Source: Kribbella jejuensis | Lineage (GTDB): Bacteria; Actinomycetota; Actinomycetes; Propionibacteriales; Kribbellaceae | Direction of reading: 5' to 3' | Assembly: GCF_006715085.1 (NCBI RefSeq) | Contig: NZ_VFMM01000001.1 | Location: 2,728,001 to 2,792,000 of the forward strand | Length of the DNA stretch: 64,000 bases | In this document: positions 42,417 through 50,975 of the stretch, piece by piece | Layout: each line of letters opens with the position of its first letter | Numbering within the stretch: position 1 is the stretch's first letter | The notes under the pieces: model-generated | What the model was told of the DNA's origin: nothing | Seen by the model: only the letters and a program-made list of their open reading frames with translations | Database searches by the model: none | Position numbers and translations under genes: made by a program

Positions 42417-43565
42417 ATGCGCGCACACGCTGAGCGGTTGGACGGGCTGGGTACGACGATCTTCGCGGAGATGTCCGCGCTCGCGGTCGCGACCGGGTCG
42501 GTGAACCTGGGACAGGGCTTCCCGGACCGGGACGGGCCGGACTCGCTGCTCGAGGACGCGATCGCGGCGATCCGAACTGGCGCGAACCAGTACCCGCCCG
42601 CTCGCGGCGTACCGGCGCTCCGGCAGGCGATCGCCGATCACCAGCAGCGGTTCTACGGGCTCACGTACGACCCGGACACGCAGGTTCTCGTCACCACCGG
42701 AGCGACCGAGGCGATCGCGGCCGGGCTGCTCGCATTCGTCGAACCGGGCGACGAGGTGATCGCGCTCGAGCCGTACTACGACTCGTACGCGGCCGGCATC
42801 GCCTTCGCCGGCGGCCGGCGGGTCCCGGTCACGCTGCGCGCCCCGGCGTACCGGCTGGATCTCGACGAGCTCCGGGCCGCCGTCACGCCGCGGACGAAGG
42901 TGCTGCTGATCAACTCCCCGCACAACCCGACCGGCACCGTGCTCACGGACGAAGAACTCCGCGGTATCCGCGACGTCGCCGTGGAACACGACCTGGTCGT
43001 CATCACCGACGAGGTCTACGAGCATCTGGTGTACGACGGCACGCACCGGCCGCTGGCGACGTACGACGGGATGGCGGAGCGGACCGTCTCGATCAGCAGC
43101 GCCGGGAAGACGTTCGCGGTCACCGGCTGGAAGATCGGTTGGGTGACCGGATCGCCCGAGGTGGTGACCGCCGTGACGACGGCGAAGCAGTTCCTGACGT
43201 ACACCTCGGGCGCGCCGTTCCAGCCCGCGGTCGCCAATGCTCTTGCCCTAGGCAACGACTACTACGAGACGCTGTGCGCCGACCTCCGCGCCCGCCGCGA
43301 CCTGCTCTGCGACGGCCTGGCCACCCTCGGCTTCGAGGTCCACCGCCCCGCCGCGACCTACTTCGTCACCACCGACATCCGTCCCCTCGGCCACACCGAC
43401 GGCATCACCTTCTGCCGCCAACTCCCCGAAAAGGCCGGCGTCGTAGCCATCCCCACCCAAGTCTTCTACGACCACCAATCAGTCGGCCAACCCCTGGTCC
43501 GCTGGGCCTTCTGCAAACAACCCGGCATCCTCCAAGAAGCCCTGACCCGCCTCAAGCAGCTCTAG
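42417..43565 (+). CDS. Class I/II aminotransferase (DapC-like)
   Basis: A 382-residue PLP aminotransferase of fold type I. Landmarks: NLGQGFPDRDGP, NQYPPARGVPALRQAIADH, VTTGATEAIAAGLL, INSPHNPTGTVL, DEVYEHLVYDG, and SSAGKTFAVTGWKIGWVTG with the PLP lysine. Among actinobacteria the closest characterised type is N-succinyldiaminopimelate aminotransferase (DapC) of lysine synthesis; kynurenine or methionine aminotransferases share the same motifs, so the substrate is uncertain. Close spacing to the MarR gene (three bases) is notable. Its last 200 bases are C/A-rich. Confidence 0.88.
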   Translation: MRAHAERLDGLGTTIFAEMSALAVATGSVNLGQGFPDRDGPDSLLEDAIAAIRTGANQYPPARGVPALRQAIADHQQRFYGLTYDPDTQVLVTTGATEAIAAGLLAFVEPGDEVIALEPYYDSYAAGIAFAGGRRVPVTLRAPAYRLDLDELRAAVTPRTKVLLINSPHNPTGTVLTDEELRGIRDVAVEHDLVVITDEVYEHLVYDGTHRPLATYDGMAERTVSISSAGKTFAVTGWKIGWVTGSPEVVTAVTTAKQFLTYTSGAPFQPAVANALALGNDYYETLCADLRARRDLLCDGLATLGFEVHRPAATYFVTTDIRPLGHTDGITFCRQLPEKAGVVAIPTQVFYDHQSVGQPLVRWAFCKQPGILQEALTRLKQL

Positions 43566-43912
43566 GACAGGAACTTCGCGAGGGTTTCGGGGTCGCGGGC
43601 TATCGCGGTGGTTTGGTCGTCGGCGGTGATGATCGGCCGTTGGATGAGGATGGGGTCGGCGACCATGGCTTCGATCCAGGCGGTGCGGTGGGCGGCGTCG
43701 CGGGGGAGGTCGCGGACGGATTCGGCGGCTGGCTCGTTGTGGCGGACCACGTGCCAGGGGTCGAGGTTCAGGCGGGTGAGGACGGCGTCGAGTTCTTCGG
43801 GGGTGGGCGGGTCGTCGAGGTAGCGACGTACCGTGTAGGTCACGCCGGCCTCGTCGAGGGCCTTGGTGGCGGCGCGGCATTTCGAGCAGGCCGGGTTGAT
43901 CCAGATCTCCAC
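43562..43912 (-). CDS. ArsC/Spx-family thioredoxin-fold protein
   Basis: A 116-residue ArsC-type protein: VEIWINPACSKCRAATKALDEAGVTYTVRRYLDDPPTPEELDAVL, later DPILIQRPIIT. The Cys-x-x-Cys pair (CSKC) is more like Spx/YffB relatives than the single catalytic Cys of plasmid arsenate reductases, and the arsenate-binding arginines are not all evident, so arsenate reduction is not assured. GTG 43910-43912 has GGGAG about eight bases upstream. Its stop overlaps the aminotransferase stop by four bases. Confidence 0.85.
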   Translation of the reverse strand: MEIWINPACSKCRAATKALDEAGVTYTVRRYLDDPPTPEELDAVLTRLNLDPWHVVRHNEPAAESVRDLPRDAAHRTAWIEAMVADPILIQRPIITADDQTTAIARDPETLAKFLS

Positions 43913-43923
43913 GGACGTCTCCC

Positions 43924-44377
43924 TCAGTGGTGGTGGAACCAGAGCTTGGTGGGGCGTTGGAGCATAAGGGTCAGCAGAGCTACGTGGATCGCCAGCCCCA
44001 GCAGGCTCGCCGGGAGGGCCATCAGGCCGCCCGCGATGCCCATGGCGGCTACCGCGACGAGCAGGTAGCGGGCCCAGGCGGAGCGCTTGCGGATGTAGAC
44101 GGCGGGGACCAGGTAGAGCACCGCGCACACCAGCGCGGCCGCGACCGCGACCGGGGTGTTGCCGCGGGAGCCGGTGAGGACCTCGGAGATCTGGCCGCCG
44201 GCCGACGTGAGGGCGAGGGCCGCCAGCAGGAGGCACAACACGCCGAGCCCGCCCGCGATGACCGATGCGACCGTCACCTGTTTCGGAGTGACGAGCTCTC
44301 GGTAGCCGTACGAATCCGGAACGCCACCGAACAACCCGCTGTACGGCCCCGGCTCGTCACCGCGCTGCCCTGTCATC
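43924..44377 (-). CDS. Hypothetical membrane protein (four helices)
   Basis: A 150-residue membrane protein. A polar N-terminus (about 30 residues, Gly/Pro/Tyr-rich: GPYSGLFGGVPDSYGYRELVTP) is followed by four hydrophobic helices (about 36-58, 73-92, 100-118, 120-140) and a short end PTKLWFHHH with three terminal histidines. No domain recognised; small proteins of this layout are frequent in actinobacteria. ATG 44375-44377 has GGAAGGA six bases upstream. Eleven bases separate it from the ArsC-like gene, so they probably share a transcript. Confidence 0.75.
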
Positions 44378-44420
44378 GACGTTCCTTCCACGACCCCCCG
44401 TATCCCCCGATCCTGCCAGA

Positions 44421-45005
44421 TCACCCAAGCCGGACCACGGAAATGTCGAGGTGCCGGAACCCGTCCAGTGGCGCGAGGTGCGCGGCGGGCAGGAAGTGCA
44501 CGGTCGTGCCGGTGGTTCCGTCCGACTCGAGCGGCTCCAGCCCGGTCACCGGTACGCCGTACTCGTACCGCTGGGTCCACGACCCGTTCGTCCGGCGGTT
44601 CGTGTGGACGAGCCACTGGCTCATGGCCGCGACCACCGACATCCCGCGCCGCGGGTGCCCATCGGGCAACAGCGGGGCGGACGCGTCGTCGAAGAAACGG
44701 AGGTCCTTGGTCGCCATCACCGGCTTCTTCACGACGTTCCCGTGCTCGTCGACGCGTGTATCGGTCCCCCGCCCGTAGTCGGTGACCGCGACCGAGCCGT
44801 CGGCCTGCAGCTCGACGGTGCACCGCCCACGCTCGCCGATCGACTCCGCCTCGTCCTCCGGGTACGCGAGCACCTCGAGCAGCAGATGCCGCACCCCGCC
44901 GGGCGCGTACCGGCCCGGATCCGCGCGGATCGCCTCCAGATGTGCCCGGTCGACCGAGGCCGCCCAGTCGTGGGTCGTGTTGATCCAGTCAGCCCGTGAA
45001 GTCAC
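44421..45005 (-). CDS. Stand-alone GyrB-type (GHKL) ATPase-domain protein
   Basis: A 194-residue protein that looks like only the ATPase domain of GyrB/ParE. HLEAIRADPGRYAPGGVRHLLLEVLAYPEDEAESIG matches the gyrase N-box region, VTDYGRGTDTR the ATP-binding DxGxG motif, GMSVVAAMSQWLVHTNRRTNGSWTQRYEYGVPV the gyrase GxxxVNALS/G-x-Y-Q-F region, and GTTVHFLP the end. The transducer and TOPRIM domains are absent. It might regulate or bind nucleotides; it cannot act as a topoisomerase alone. GTG 45003-45005 has GGGAGAA six bases upstream. Upstream frame extension is a shadow of the neighbouring reductase gene. Confidence 0.82.
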   Translation of the reverse strand: MTSRADWINTTHDWAASVDRAHLEAIRADPGRYAPGGVRHLLLEVLAYPEDEAESIGERGRCTVELQADGSVAVTDYGRGTDTRVDEHGNVVKKPVMATKDLRFFDDASAPLLPDGHPRRGMSVVAAMSQWLVHTNRRTNGSWTQRYEYGVPVTGLEPLESDGTTGTTVHFLPAAHLAPLDGFRHLDISVVRLG

Positions 45006-45068
45006 GGTCCATTCTCCCCGATTCCTTTCGCCGTACGGCCGGTCTACACAGCTGACGAGAGGAGAATC

Positions 45069-45629
45069 ATGCGCAAGCTCATCGCATCGACTTTGATCAC
45101 CCTCGACGGGGTGGTCGAGGACCCGGGCGGCTTCGGCGGTACGCCGTTCGGTGGCTGGGCGCAGCCGTACTTCCAGGAGGAGGCGATCCGGCTGTCGATC
45201 GAGAAACTCGCCTCGTGCGACTACTTCCTGTGCGGACGGCGTACCTATGAGCTGTTCGCGGCCGGCTTCGGCGACGCGGACGGCCCGTACGCCGACCGCC
45301 TGCGCGAGCTGCCCAAACTTGTTGCCTCCAGCACCTTGGCCGGCACCGAACTGACCTGGAACGCGACCCTCCTGGAGGGCGACACGATTACGGCGCTCAA
45401 GCGGATCAAGGCGGAGGACGGCGGCGACATCATGATGTACGGCAACCCGACGCTGCTGCACAGCCTGCTGCAGAACGGCCTGGTCGACGAGCTGGACCTG
45501 ATGGTGCACCCGCTCGTGCTCGGCGTCGGCGCGAAGCTGGAAGGTCCGCGCACCGAGTGGAAGCTCACCGGCCGGCGCACCCTCGACAGCGGCGTCATCG
45601 CCCTCAGCTACGAGAAAGGGGCCCGGTGA
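45069..45629 (+). CDS. Dihydrofolate reductase-family (RibD C-terminal) protein
   Basis: A 186-residue reductase-fold protein: RKLIASTLITLDGVVEDPGGFGG at the N-terminus, CDYFLCGRRTYELFAAGF, DIMMYGNPTLLHSLLQNGLVDELDLMVHPLVLGVGAKL. This family (PF01872) has the NADPH-binding DHFR-like fold; actinobacterial single-domain members are common and mostly uncharacterised. The substrate is unlikely to be dihydrofolate. ATG at 45069 has GAGAGGAG about six bases upstream. The TGA at 45627-45629 lies in the stem-loop that follows. Confidence 0.88.
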   Translation: MRKLIASTLITLDGVVEDPGGFGGTPFGGWAQPYFQEEAIRLSIEKLASCDYFLCGRRTYELFAAGFGDADGPYADRLRELPKLVASSTLAGTELTWNATLLEGDTITALKRIKAEDGGDIMMYGNPTLLHSLLQNGLVDELDLMVHPLVLGVGAKLEGPRTEWKLTGRRTLDSGVIALSYEKGAR

Positions 45630-45641
45630 GAACCGGGCCCC
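45618..45641. terminator. Bidirectional hairpin terminator
   Basis: GGGGCCCGGT (45618-45627) pairs perfectly with ACCGGGCCCC (45632-45641) around a GNRA-type GAGA loop. It lies between the convergent reductase gene and clpB and can stop both. Confidence 0.85.
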
Positions 45642-45648
45642 TGTGAGG

Positions 45649-48234
45649 TCATGCGGCTGAGACTTCCAACGCGTCCTTGGCCTCGTTGAGGGTCACGCGT
45701 ACGGTCTCGCCGTCGCGGACCCTGCCGTCCAGCAGGCTGCGGGCGAGCTCGTCGCCGATCGCGGACTGCACCAGCCGGCGCAGCGGACGGGCGCCGTAGA
45801 CCGGGTCGTACCCGGTCATCGCCAGCCACTCCATCGCGCCCTCGTCGACGTCCAGCGTGATCCGCCGGTCGGTGAGCCGCCGCTGCAGGCTGTCGATCTG
45901 CAGGCCGACGATCTGCGTCAGCTCCTCGCTGCCGAGCGCGTCGAACAGCACGATCTCGTCCAGCCGGTTGATGAACTCCGGCTTGAACGACGTCCGTACG
46001 ACCGCCATCACCTGGTCCCGCTTGACCTTGTCGTCCAGCGACATGTCGGCCAGGTACGCCGAGCCGAGGTTGCTGGTCAGGATCAGGATCACGTTGCGGA
46101 AGTCGACCGTCCGGCCCTGGCCGTCGGTCAGCCGCCCGTCGTCGAGCACCTGCAGCAGGATGTCGAAGACCTCGGGGTGCGCCTTCTCCACCTCGTCGAG
46201 CAGGATCACCGAGTACGGACGCCGGCGGACCGCTTCGGTCAGCTGACCGCCCTCTTCGTACCCGACGTACCCGGGCGGGGCACCGACGAGCCGCGCGACG
46301 CTGTGCTTCTCGCTGTACTCCGACATGTCGATGCGGACCATCGCCCGCTCGTCGTCGAACAGGAAGTCGGCGAGCGCCTTGGCCAGCTCGGTCTTGCCGA
46401 CACCGGTCGGACCGAGGAACAGGAACGAACCGGTCGGCCGGTCCGGGTCCGAGATACCCGCGCGGGCCCGGCGGACGGCGTCGCTCACGGCCTTGACCGC
46501 GGTGCGCTGGCCGATCAGCCGGTGACCGAGCTCGTCCTCCATCCGGAGCAGCTTGCCGGTCTCGCCCTCCAGCAGCCGGCCGGTCGGGATGCCGGTCCAC
46601 ATCGCGATCACCTCGGCGATCTCGGTCGGGCCGACCTCCTCGTTCACCATCGCTTCGGGGCCCTCGGCAACCTCTTCCTCGGCGTCGGCGGCCTCCTCGA
46701 GCTCCTTGGTGAGCTGCGGGATCTCGCCGTACAGCAACCGGGACGCGGTCTCCAGGTCACCGTCGCGCTGGGCGCGTTCGGCCTGCCCGCGGAGCTCGTC
46801 GATCCGCTCCTTGATCTCGCCGACCCGGTTCAGGCCGGACTTCTCCCGCTCCCACCGGGCCTCGAGCGCCCGCAGCTCCTCCTCGCGGTCGGCGAGGTCG
46901 GCGCGCAGCCGCTCCAGCCGCTCCTGCGACGAGGCATCCTCCTCGCGGGACAGCGCGAGCTCCTCCATCTTCAGCCGATCGACGGTACGCCGCAGCGAGT
47001 CGATCTCGACCGGGGAGGAGTCGATCTCCATCCGCAGCCGGGATGCGGCCTCGTCGACCAGGTCGATCGCCTTGTCCGGCAGCTGCCGGCCGCTGATGTA
47101 CCGGTTCGACAGGGTCGCCGCGGCCACCAGCGCGGAGTCGGAGATCGCGACCTTGTGGTGCGCCTCGTACCGCTCCTTCAGGCCACGCAGGATCGCGATC
47201 GAGTCCTCGACCGAAGGCTCACCCACGAACACCTGCTGGAACCGGCGCTCCAGGGCCGGGTCCTTCTCGATCCGCGTCCGGTACTCGTCCAGCGTGGTCG
47301 CACCGATCATCCGCAGCTCGCCGCGGGCCAGCATCGGCTTCAGCATGTTGCCGGCGTCCATCGCGCCCTCACCGGACGCGCCGGCGCCGACGACCGTGTG
47401 CAGCTCGTCGATGAACGTGATGATCTGACCGTCGGACTCCTTGATCTCGGTCAGCACGGCCTTCAGCCGCTCCTCGAACTCACCGCGGTACTTCGCACCC
47501 GCGACCATCGCGCCGAGGTCGAGACTGATCAGCCGGCGGCCGCGCAGCGACTCGGGGACGTCGCCCGCGATGATCCGCTGGGCCAGCCCCTCGACAACGG
47601 CGGTCTTGCCGACGCCGGGCTCACCGATCAGCACCGGGTTGTTCTTGGTCCGGCGCGACAGCACCTGCACCACCCGCCGGATCTCGGAGTCCCGGCCGAT
47701 CACCGGGTCGAGCTTGCCGTCGCGGGCCCGCTCGGTCAGGTCGACGCCGTACTTCTCCAGCGTCTTGGTGGTGCCTTCGGCCTCCGGCGAGGTGATCCGG
47801 CGATTGCCGCGCATCTCGTCGAACGCCTTCAGCAGCGCGTCCGCGGTCACACCGAGCGCGGACCGGGCCGGCGTCTCGACGGTCGCGAGCGCGATCAGCA
47901 GATGCTCGGTGGACACGTACTCGTCACCCAGTCCGAGCGCCCGCTGCTCCGCCTGGTTCAGCACGTCACCGGTCTTCGGCGACAGGCTGGGCGCCTGCAC
48001 GCTGCCACCGCTCGCCTTCGGCAGCCGGCTCAGCTGCTCGGCGGTCTTGCGGCGGACCGCGTCGAGGTCGCCACCGGCCGCCTCGAGCAGACCGATCGTG
48101 GTGCCCTCGGGCTGCGCGAGCAGCGCGGACAGCAGGTGAATCGGTTCCACGGTCGGGTTACCCGCCGCGGAGGTCTGACGGATCGCGACCGACAGGGTTT
48201 CCCGGGCCAGGGTCGTCAACCGCTGAACGTCCAT
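45649..48234 (-). CDS. clpB: ATP-dependent disaggregase ClpB
   Basis: A hexameric AAA+ chaperone that, with DnaK, extracts proteins from aggregates. 861 residues in the usual order: Clp N-domain (1-145), first ATPase with Walker [11 protein letters not shown] and Walker [14 protein letters not shown], the coiled-coil middle domain (about 400-530, rich in Glu/Arg/Leu), second ATPase with [14 protein letters not shown] and [12 protein letters not shown], and the C-terminal D2-small domain. The middle domain distinguishes ClpB from ClpA/ClpC. ATG at 48234. A HAIR element 58 bases upstream puts it under HspR control together with the dnaK operon. Confidence 0.97.
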   Translation of the reverse strand: MDVQRLTTLARETLSVAIRQTSAAGNPTVEPIHLLSALLAQPEGTTIGLLEAAGGDLDAVRRKTAEQLSRLPKASGGSVQAPSLSPKTGDVLNQAEQRALGLGDEYVSTEHLLIALATVETPARSALGVTADALLKAFDEMRGNRRITSPEAEGTTKTLEKYGVDLTERARDGKLDPVIGRDSEIRRVVQVLSRRTKNNPVLIGEPGVGKTAVVEGLAQRIIAGDVPESLRGRRLISLDLGAMVAGAKYRGEFEERLKAVLTEIKESDGQIITFIDELHTVVGAGASGEGAMDAGNMLKPMLARGELRMIGATTLDEYRTRIEKDPALERRFQQVFVGEPSVEDSIAILRGLKERYEAHHKVAISDSALVAAATLSNRYISGRQLPDKAIDLVDEAASRLRMEIDSSPVEIDSLRRTVDRLKMEELALSREEDASSQERLERLRADLADREEELRALEARWEREKSGLNRVGEIKERIDELRGQAERAQRDGDLETASRLLYGEIPQLTKELEEAADAEEEVAEGPEAMVNEEVGPTEIAEVIAMWTGIPTGRLLEGETGKLLRMEDELGHRLIGQRTAVKAVSDAVRRARAGISDPDRPTGSFLFLGPTGVGKTELAKALADFLFDDERAMVRIDMSEYSEKHSVARLVGAPPGYVGYEEGGQLTEAVRRRPYSVILLDEVEKAHPEVFDILLQVLDDGRLTDGQGRTVDFRNVILILTSNLGSAYLADMSLDDKVKRDQVMAVVRTSFKPEFINRLDEIVLFDALGSEELTQIVGLQIDSLQRRLTDRRITLDVDEGAMEWLAMTGYDPVYGARPLRRLVQSAIGDELARSLLDGRVRDGETVRVTLNEAKDALEVSAA

Positions 48235-48291
48235 CTAGTTCCAGCCTTTCCAGTTCCAGCAACAACAGTCACTAGACACAACCTATCCAAA

Positions 48292-48312
48292 CTTGAGTCC
48301 ATTCCACTCAAC
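48292..48312. promoter_or_regulatory. HAIR element (HspR operator) of clpB
   Basis: CTTGAGT (48292-48298), seven bases, ACTCAAC (48306-48312): one mismatch from the consensus CTTGAGT-N7-ACTCAAG. It lies 58 bases upstream of the clpB ATG, where HspR would repress the promoter. Confidence 0.92.
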
Positions 48313-48343
48313 TCTGGATATTTTCAGGGCTGAACCAGGGTTC

Positions 48344-49000
48344 TCAACCGCGGCCGGCGGTGACCAGGCCGGTGTTGTAGGCGAGGATGACGGCCTGGAC
48401 CCGGTCGCGGGCGCCGGTCTTGGCGAGCATCCGGCTGACGTGGGTCTTGACCGTGTGCTCGGTGAGGTGGAGTTCGGCGGCGATCTCGGCGTTCGAGTTG
48501 CCCTTCGCGACCAGGACGAGGATCTCCCGCTCACGCGCGGTGAGAGCGTCGAGCTTGGCGACGGTCTCGGTGTCGACCTGGTTCTCGGCGAACCGGTCGA
48601 TCAGCCGCCGGGTGACCGGCGGGGCCAGCAGCGCGTCGCCGGCCGCGATCACCCGGACCGCGTTGATCAGCTCGTCGCGGGACGACCGCTTCAACAGGAA
48701 GCCGCTCGCCCCGGCGCGGAGCGCGTCATACACGTATTCGTCCAGGTCGAACGTGGTCAGGATCACCACCCGCGGACCGCCGGCCAGCCGCCGGGTCGCC
48801 TCGATCCCGTCCATCACCGGCATCCGGACGTCCATCAGGACGACGGCCAGGTCCAGGATCGCGGCCGCCTGCCGGACCGCGTCCGCGCCGTCGGTCGCCT
48901 GCGCGACCACCTCGATGTCCGGCTGCCCGTCCAGGATCATCGCGATCCCGTCCCGGACCAGATCCTGGTCGTCGACGACCATCACCTTGATCGGGTTCAC
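48344..49000 (-). CDS. NarL/LuxR-type response regulator
   Basis: A 218-residue response regulator. Receiver domain (about 5-120): KVMVVDDQDLVRDGIAMIL, phospho-acceptor Asp in VVLMDVRMPVMDGIEATRR, Thr in VVILTTFD, Lys in FLLKRSS. C-terminal LuxR-type helix-turn-helix: LTAREREILVLVAKGNSNAEIAAELHLTEHTVKTHVSRMLAKTGARDRVQAV. The start is GTG 48998-49000, which overlaps the kinase stop, so the kinase gene is upstream in the same operon and both are translationally coupled. Targets unknown. Confidence 0.94.
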   Translation of the reverse strand: MNPIKVMVVDDQDLVRDGIAMILDGQPDIEVVAQATDGADAVRQAAAILDLAVVLMDVRMPVMDGIEATRRLAGGPRVVILTTFDLDEYVYDALRAGASGFLLKRSSRDELINAVRVIAAGDALLAPPVTRRLIDRFAENQVDTETVAKLDALTAREREILVLVAKGNSNAEIAAELHLTEHTVKTHVSRMLAKTGARDRVQAVILAYNTGLVTAGRG

Positions 49001-50808
49001 CTTCCGCCTCCGACCGGAAACCAGGCGGCGACGGTCGTTCCCGCTCCCGGCGTACTCCGGACGTCCAGCGTGCCGCCCTCGATCCGGACCCGTTCGCGCA
49101 TCCCGGCCAGCCCGTGCCGGGTCCCGCGCGCGGCCGCCGCCACGTCGAACCCGCTCCCGTCGTCGGTCACCTCGACCCACACCCCCGCGTCCTCGACCCG
49201 TACCAGTACCTGCGCCGCCGACGCCTTCGCGTGCCGTACGACGTTCGTCAACGCCTCCTGCACCAGCCGGTACGCCGCCAGCTGCTGCCCCTCGGGCGGA
49301 CCGACCGGATCACCCGAGACGTCGAGCGCGATCGGGAGATGACCGTCCGACACATCCGTCACCAACTGTGACAGATCGGCCAGACCAGGCTGCGGCGCCA
49401 GCTGCGGATCCGGTACGCCGTCCGCGTCCCGCAGCGCCGACAACAACCGGTCCAGCTCGCTCAGCGCCCGCCGTCCCGCGTCCCCGATCCGCTGGAACCC
49501 GGCGAGTACGTCGTCCTCGCCGCGCCGTACCAGGTCCGGCCCGGTCTCGGCCTGGATCACCATCAGGTTCACCGCGTGCGCGACGACGTCGTGCAGGTCG
49601 CGGGCGATGTACGAACGCTCGGTCAGCACGACCCGGGCCGCTTCGCGTTCGGTCGCGGCCTGTTCGAGCTCGGCCTCACGCTGTGCGGCCTGCACGTTGC
49701 GCCGGTACAGGCGGAACGCGATGCCGGCGCAGATCGGCAGCAGCAACGTCAGCGCGAAGCTGATCGGCCACTGGTGCCTGACGATCGCCTCGTAGTCCGA
49801 GTTGTGGAGGATGCCGTCTGCCCGCTGATCGAGGATGCTGTGCTTGATCCGCGGGAAGATCTGCGCCATCACCGGGTACCGCATCCGCCAGGTGATCAGC
49901 GGCATCGCGGCGAGCACAGTGATTGCTGTGGGCACCGTCCAGCGCAGGCTCTGATTGCGGGCCGGCAGCACGACCAACCGGTACAGCGAGAGACCGAAGG
50001 CGCAGTACAGGGTCAGGATCGGCGTGGACGCCTGCCAGTTCGCGATCAGGGCGGCGACCGCCAGGATCACCACGGGCAGCGCCGGCACACGTCGCAGTAC
50101 GAGAACCAGGGAGGCGTATGCCACGGCGTAGGGCATCCAGTGCGGGGCGCTCCACCAGTTGCCCTCGATCAGGTCCTGGCCGATCTCGGTCAGCACCAGT
50201 CCGCACGCGGCAACAGCCAGCAGTACGTCGCGGTGGTGGTTGTACTGCGGCCCGCGCAGGAACTCTCGCAGGTCGTCCAGTCGCTCCGTCGCGGTGACGG
50301 CCTGCGCCCAGCTGCGCCGGCGGATCACCAGGAACACGAGCGCGACAACGACCACGAGAATCGCCTGCCAGCGTTGCCATCCATGGATGCTGAGGTAGTT
50401 GTAACCCTCGTCCGACGGCGCGTAGATGAACCGCATCAGGGTGCCGCGGAGCTGATTCAGCAGCAGCGGCAGTGCGGCCGACAAGCCGGCCACGGCGAGC
50501 ACCGTCGGGACCCGGCAGCGACCGGCCAGCGACCACAGGGCGAGCACGGACCCGGCCAGCAGGAACCAGTCCGGCTGGCCGAGGAGGCCGGCCAGGTAGG
50601 CGCCACCGATCAGGCCAGGCAGCGCCACCGCGGGCTCGATCCGGCGGACCGCGATCAGCAGGGGCACCACCATCAGCACCAGGCGGAGCCACAGCGGCGC
50701 GTCCGGCCAGCCGCGGGCGCTTCCGTCCGTCGCCCGCGGTTGCAGGCTGACGAGGCCGGCCACCGCGAACGCGACGTCCGGCCAGAATGATCGCCACAGC
50801 CGCTGCAC
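48997..50808 (-). CDS. Two-component sensor histidine kinase with multi-helix membrane domain
   Basis: About 603 residues. The first 390 residues hold roughly ten to twelve membrane helices, with a polar loop near residue 135 (MRFIYAPSDEGYNYLSIHG), an unusually large sensor part. Then follow the HisKA_3 dimerisation box with phospho-His (SYIARDLHDVVAHAVNLMVI) and the ATPase domain (LVQEALTNVVRHAKA, DDGSGFDVAA, RHGLAGMRERV). It phosphorylates the NarL-type partner encoded directly downstream. GTG 50806-50808 follows a CACAAT sequence by six bases, which suggests a leaderless mRNA; the frame upstream of it is not coding. Confidence 0.9.
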   Translation of the reverse strand: MQRLWRSFWPDVAFAVAGLVSLQPRATDGSARGWPDAPLWLRLVLMVVPLLIAVRRIEPAVALPGLIGGAYLAGLLGQPDWFLLAGSVLALWSLAGRCRVPTVLAVAGLSAALPLLLNQLRGTLMRFIYAPSDEGYNYLSIHGWQRWQAILVVVVALVFLVIRRRSWAQAVTATERLDDLREFLRGPQYNHHRDVLLAVAACGLVLTEIGQDLIEGNWWSAPHWMPYAVAYASLVLVLRRVPALPVVILAVAALIANWQASTPILTLYCAFGLSLYRLVVLPARNQSLRWTVPTAITVLAAMPLITWRMRYPVMAQIFPRIKHSILDQRADGILHNSDYEAIVRHQWPISFALTLLLPICAGIAFRLYRRNVQAAQREAELEQAATEREAARVVLTERSYIARDLHDVVAHAVNLMVIQAETGPDLVRRGEDDVLAGFQRIGDAGRRALSELDRLLSALRDADGVPDPQLAPQPGLADLSQLVTDVSDGHLPIALDVSGDPVGPPEGQQLAAYRLVQEALTNVVRHAKASAAQVLVRVEDAGVWVEVTDDGSGFDVAAAARGTRHGLAGMRERVRIEGGTLDVRSTPGAGTTVAAWFPVGGGR

Positions 50809-50842
50809 GACCCCATTGTGCGATGCGGAACGGCCGCACGCC

Positions 50843-50880
50843 GTCACTCTCAGGAGTGACACCCGGGTCACTCGTGAGTG
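50843..50880. promoter_or_regulatory. Paired GTCACTC palindromes between kinase and GT87 genes
   Basis: GTCACTC-TCAG-GAGTGAC is perfect at 50843-50860, and CACTC-GT-GAGTG follows at 50869-50880. Both share the CACTC/GAGTG core and lie 35 bases upstream of the kinase gene. They may be binding sites for the response regulator or another dimeric factor. Confidence 0.55.
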
Positions 50881-50975
50881 CAACGTCAGGTACGGCGGAG
50901 TCGGTCGCGGCAGTGATCCGGGTTGGCTCCTGACGGCGATGTGCCGGACCGTGGCTCGCCGGGATCGTCGAGGAC

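Noticed and set aside
43562-43912. Arsenate reductase call with an ars operon
   Set aside because: CxxC at the active site, no arsenite transporter or ArsR nearby; kept only as ArsC/Spx family.
46177-48333. Plus-strand open frame of about 700 codons opposite clpB
   Set aside because: Pure shadow of the highly conserved clpB frame.
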